Below are positions 62,264 through 64,000 of a stretch of DNA of 64,000 nucleotides, in pieces. This DNA comes from Cryptomeria japonica (taxonomy: Eukaryota; Streptophyta; Pinopsida; Cupressales; Cupressaceae). How positions within the stretch are numbered: the first letter of the stretch is position 1; each line of letters opens with the position of its first letter. The position numbers were made by a program, and so were the translations under genes. The stretch is from assembly GCF_030272615.1 (NCBI RefSeq), contig NW_026729175.1:31577-95576 (forward strand), read 5' to 3'. Below the pieces are notes generated by a model. It saw only the letters and a list, made by a program, of their open reading frames with translations. It was not told where the DNA came from and made no database searches.

Positions 62264-63140
62264 CTTGTTTTGGAGCTTATGCCTCAAAACAAGTCCCAAT
62301 TCTAGAGTCAGTAGCGTCACAACGCAATTTTGATATACATCATGCTCTTAGAACCTCATTTCTGAGCTTCTGCCTTGAAAGCCCTGGTTTTGGAACAAAA
62401 AAATTAGTGTTTGGAGGCACACAACAAGGTTTCAAGAAGCAAGTCCCTATTCCGGAGCCTCTAGCGTCAAAATTTCATTTTGACGCATATTATTCTCTTA
62501 GAAGCTCATTTCGGAGCTTGTGCCTCAAAAGACCCAGTTTTGGAGCATCAAAATCAATGTTTGAAGGCACAACAAGGTTTCTAGACAAAAGTCCTGATTC
62601 TCGAGCTGATAGCATCAAAAAATGATTTTGACAAACATGGTGTTCTTAGAACCTCATTTCGGAGGTTATGCCTCAAAAGCCTCATTTTTGGAGCATAAAA
62701 ATTAGTGCTTAGAGACACAACAAGGTTTCAAGACAATTTTGATGTACATCGTGCTCTTAGAACCTAATTTCGAAGCTTCTGCCTTGAAAGCCCTGATTTT
62801 GGAACATCAAAGTCAGTGTTTCGAGGCACAATAAGGTTTCAAGAAGCAAGTCCGTATTCTAGAGCCGGTAGCGTCAAAATTTGATTTAGACGCACATCGT
62901 GCTCTTAGAACCTTGTTTTGGAGCTTATGCCTCAAAACAAGTCCCAATTCTAGAGTCGGTAGCGCCAATTCTAGAGTCGGTAGCGTAAAAATGCAATTTT
63001 GATGTACATCGTGCTCTTAGAACCTCATTTTGGAACTTGTGCCTCAAGTCCTGGTTTTGGAACAAAAAAATCAGTGTTTGGAGGCACAGAAAAAGGTTTC
63101 AAGAAGCAAGTCCCTATTCCGGAGCCTCTAGCATCAAAAT
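62264..63140 (+). repeat. Tandem local duplication with shared fusion
   Basis: 62264-62480 and about 62918-63140 match. Both have GCTTATGCCTCAAAACAAGTC, where an F monomer is fused straight into an A tail, and then GGTTTTGGAACAAAAAAAT and CCGGAGCCTCTAGC. The right copy also has a 21-bp tandem duplication (62944-62964 and 62965-62985). Confidence 0.78.
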
Positions 63141-64000
63141 TCCATTTTGACGCATATTATTCTCTTAGAAGCTCATTTCAAAGCTTGTGCGTCGAAAGCC
63201 CTGGTTTTGGAGCATCAAAATCATTGTTTTGAGGCACAACAAGGTTTCAAGATGCAAGCCTTGATTCTAGAGCCACTACCATCAAAATTCAATTTTGATG
63301 CACATTGTGCTCTTAGAACTCGATTATAGAAATTGTGCGTCAAAAGCCCCTGTTTTGGAGCATCAAAAATGATGTTTGGAGGCACAACAAGATTTCAAGA
63401 TGCAAATCTTATTCTAGAGCCGGTAGCATCAAAATTTGATTTTGACGCACTTAGAACCTTATTTTTGAGCTTATGCCTCAAAATATTTGGTTTCGAAGCA
63501 TCAAAATTGGTGTTTGGAGGCACAACAAGCTTTCAAGATACAAGTCCCTATTCCAGAGCTTGTAGTGTCAAAACGTGATTTACATGCACATCGTGCTCTT
63601 AGAACCTCGTTTTAGAGTGTGTGTCTCGAAAGCTCTAGTTTCAAAACATCAAAATCAATGTTTAAAGGCACAACAAGGCTTCAAGACACAAGTCCCGATT
63701 CTCAAGCTGATAGCATCAAAACACGATTTTGACAAATATGGTGTTCTTAGAACCTCATTTCAGAGATTGTTCCTCAAAAGCCTCCTTTTTGGAGCATAAA
63801 AATCAGTGTTTGGAGGCACGACATGGTTTCAAGACACAAGTCCCAATTCCAGAGTCAATAGCGTCAAAACACAATTTTGATGTACACCGTGCTCTTAGAT
63901 TATAGAACATAAAAATCAGTGTTTGGAGGCACAATAAGGTATCAACAAGCAAGTCCCTATTCCAGATCCTGTAGCGTTAAAATTCTATTTTGACGCGCAT

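Larger units (their letters stand above)
34049..64000 (+). repeat. 148-bp satellite array, sense block 5
   Basis: The longest uninterrupted block, about 30 kb in one orientation to the window end. A-type monomers, with GACAAACATGGTGTTC, mark unit starts at 36748, 39058, 41033, 41896, 43293, 44179, 46516, 47994, 49296 and 52960, among others. Unit lengths range from about 770 to nearly 2000 bp because monomers are lost, fused or added. H/I/J monomers occur at about 34170-34520, 39945-40290, 44326-44680, 46812-47253, 48293-48560, 56570-56950 and 61130-61400. The only intact ten-type unit is 46516-47993. No gene, transposon or non-satellite insert is visible. Confidence 0.95.

Noticed and set aside
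1-64000. About 240 short open reading frames of 60-150 residues on both strands, many with similar peptides
   Set aside because: They repeat with the satellite. The frame shifts by one base each 148-bp monomer and stops at TTTTGA or TAG after one to three units. Many rely on TTG-type starts, and no peptide is kept in one frame against indels. None is a credible gene.
1-64000. CRISPR array
   Set aside because: The period is regular, but repeats are 148 bp with no unique spacers between them, and the context is eukaryotic.
1-64000. CENP-B box
   Set aside because: I compared TTCGNNNNANNCGGG and its complement with TTTCGAAGC, TTTCGAGGC and CCCGATTCTAGAG regions of the main monomer types. None fits both conserved halves.
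1-64000. Identification as a named plant or animal satellite
   Set aside because: The period and sequence match none I can recall with certainty. Naming the species or family would be a guess.

Overview
The window is almost wholly one tandem satellite DNA. The repeat unit is 148 bp and roughly 430 copies fill the 64 kb. I see no gene, RNA gene, transposon, CRISPR array or telomere repeat. The only clear non-satellite sequence is a GC-rich stretch of about 164 bp near the left end (567-730). This is eukaryotic heterochromatin, of centromeric or pericentromeric character. The A/T-rich monomer, close to nucleosome length and studded with CAAAA/TTTTG, would suit a plant satellite. I do not recognise the family and cannot name the organism. 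The 148 bp period does not fit human alpha satellite (171), Arabidopsis CEN180 (178), maize CentC (156), rice CentO (155) or mouse minor satellite (120).

The array has higher-order structure. Ten diagnosable monomer types, here lettered A-J, recur in a fixed order. One intact ten-monomer unit (A-B'-H-I-J-C-D-E-F-G, 1478 bp) lies at 46516-47993. Most of the rest behaves like a seven-type cycle (A-B-C-D-E-F-G, nominally 1036 bp) in which single or multiple monomers are often missing or fused. One copy with all seven types in order is at 52147-52959 plus the following A (C is truncated).

The array changes strand nine times if the GC-rich insert is counted as one switch. Sense is defined as the strand reading TTTTGATGCACATCGTGCTC. 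Blocks are: sense 1-566; GC-rich insert 567-730; antisense 731-10117; sense 10118-16280; antisense 16281-22456; sense 22457-23553; antisense 23554-24624; sense 24625-32683; antisense 32684-34048; sense 34049-64000.

On top of the monomer and higher-order levels there are multi-kb segmental duplications. The clearest pairs 22457-25792 with 31586-36188. Both copies share a strand-switch breakpoint, and they differ by three large, datable indels (27, about 859 and 432 bp). Part of the same segment recurs in more diverged form at 793-2209. Other duplications and small fresh tandem duplications inside monomers show that the array has been actively rearranged.

The many short open frames are a by-product of the repeat. 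Because 148 is not a multiple of three, a reading frame shifts by one base per monomer and closes after one to three monomers. None looks like a gene.
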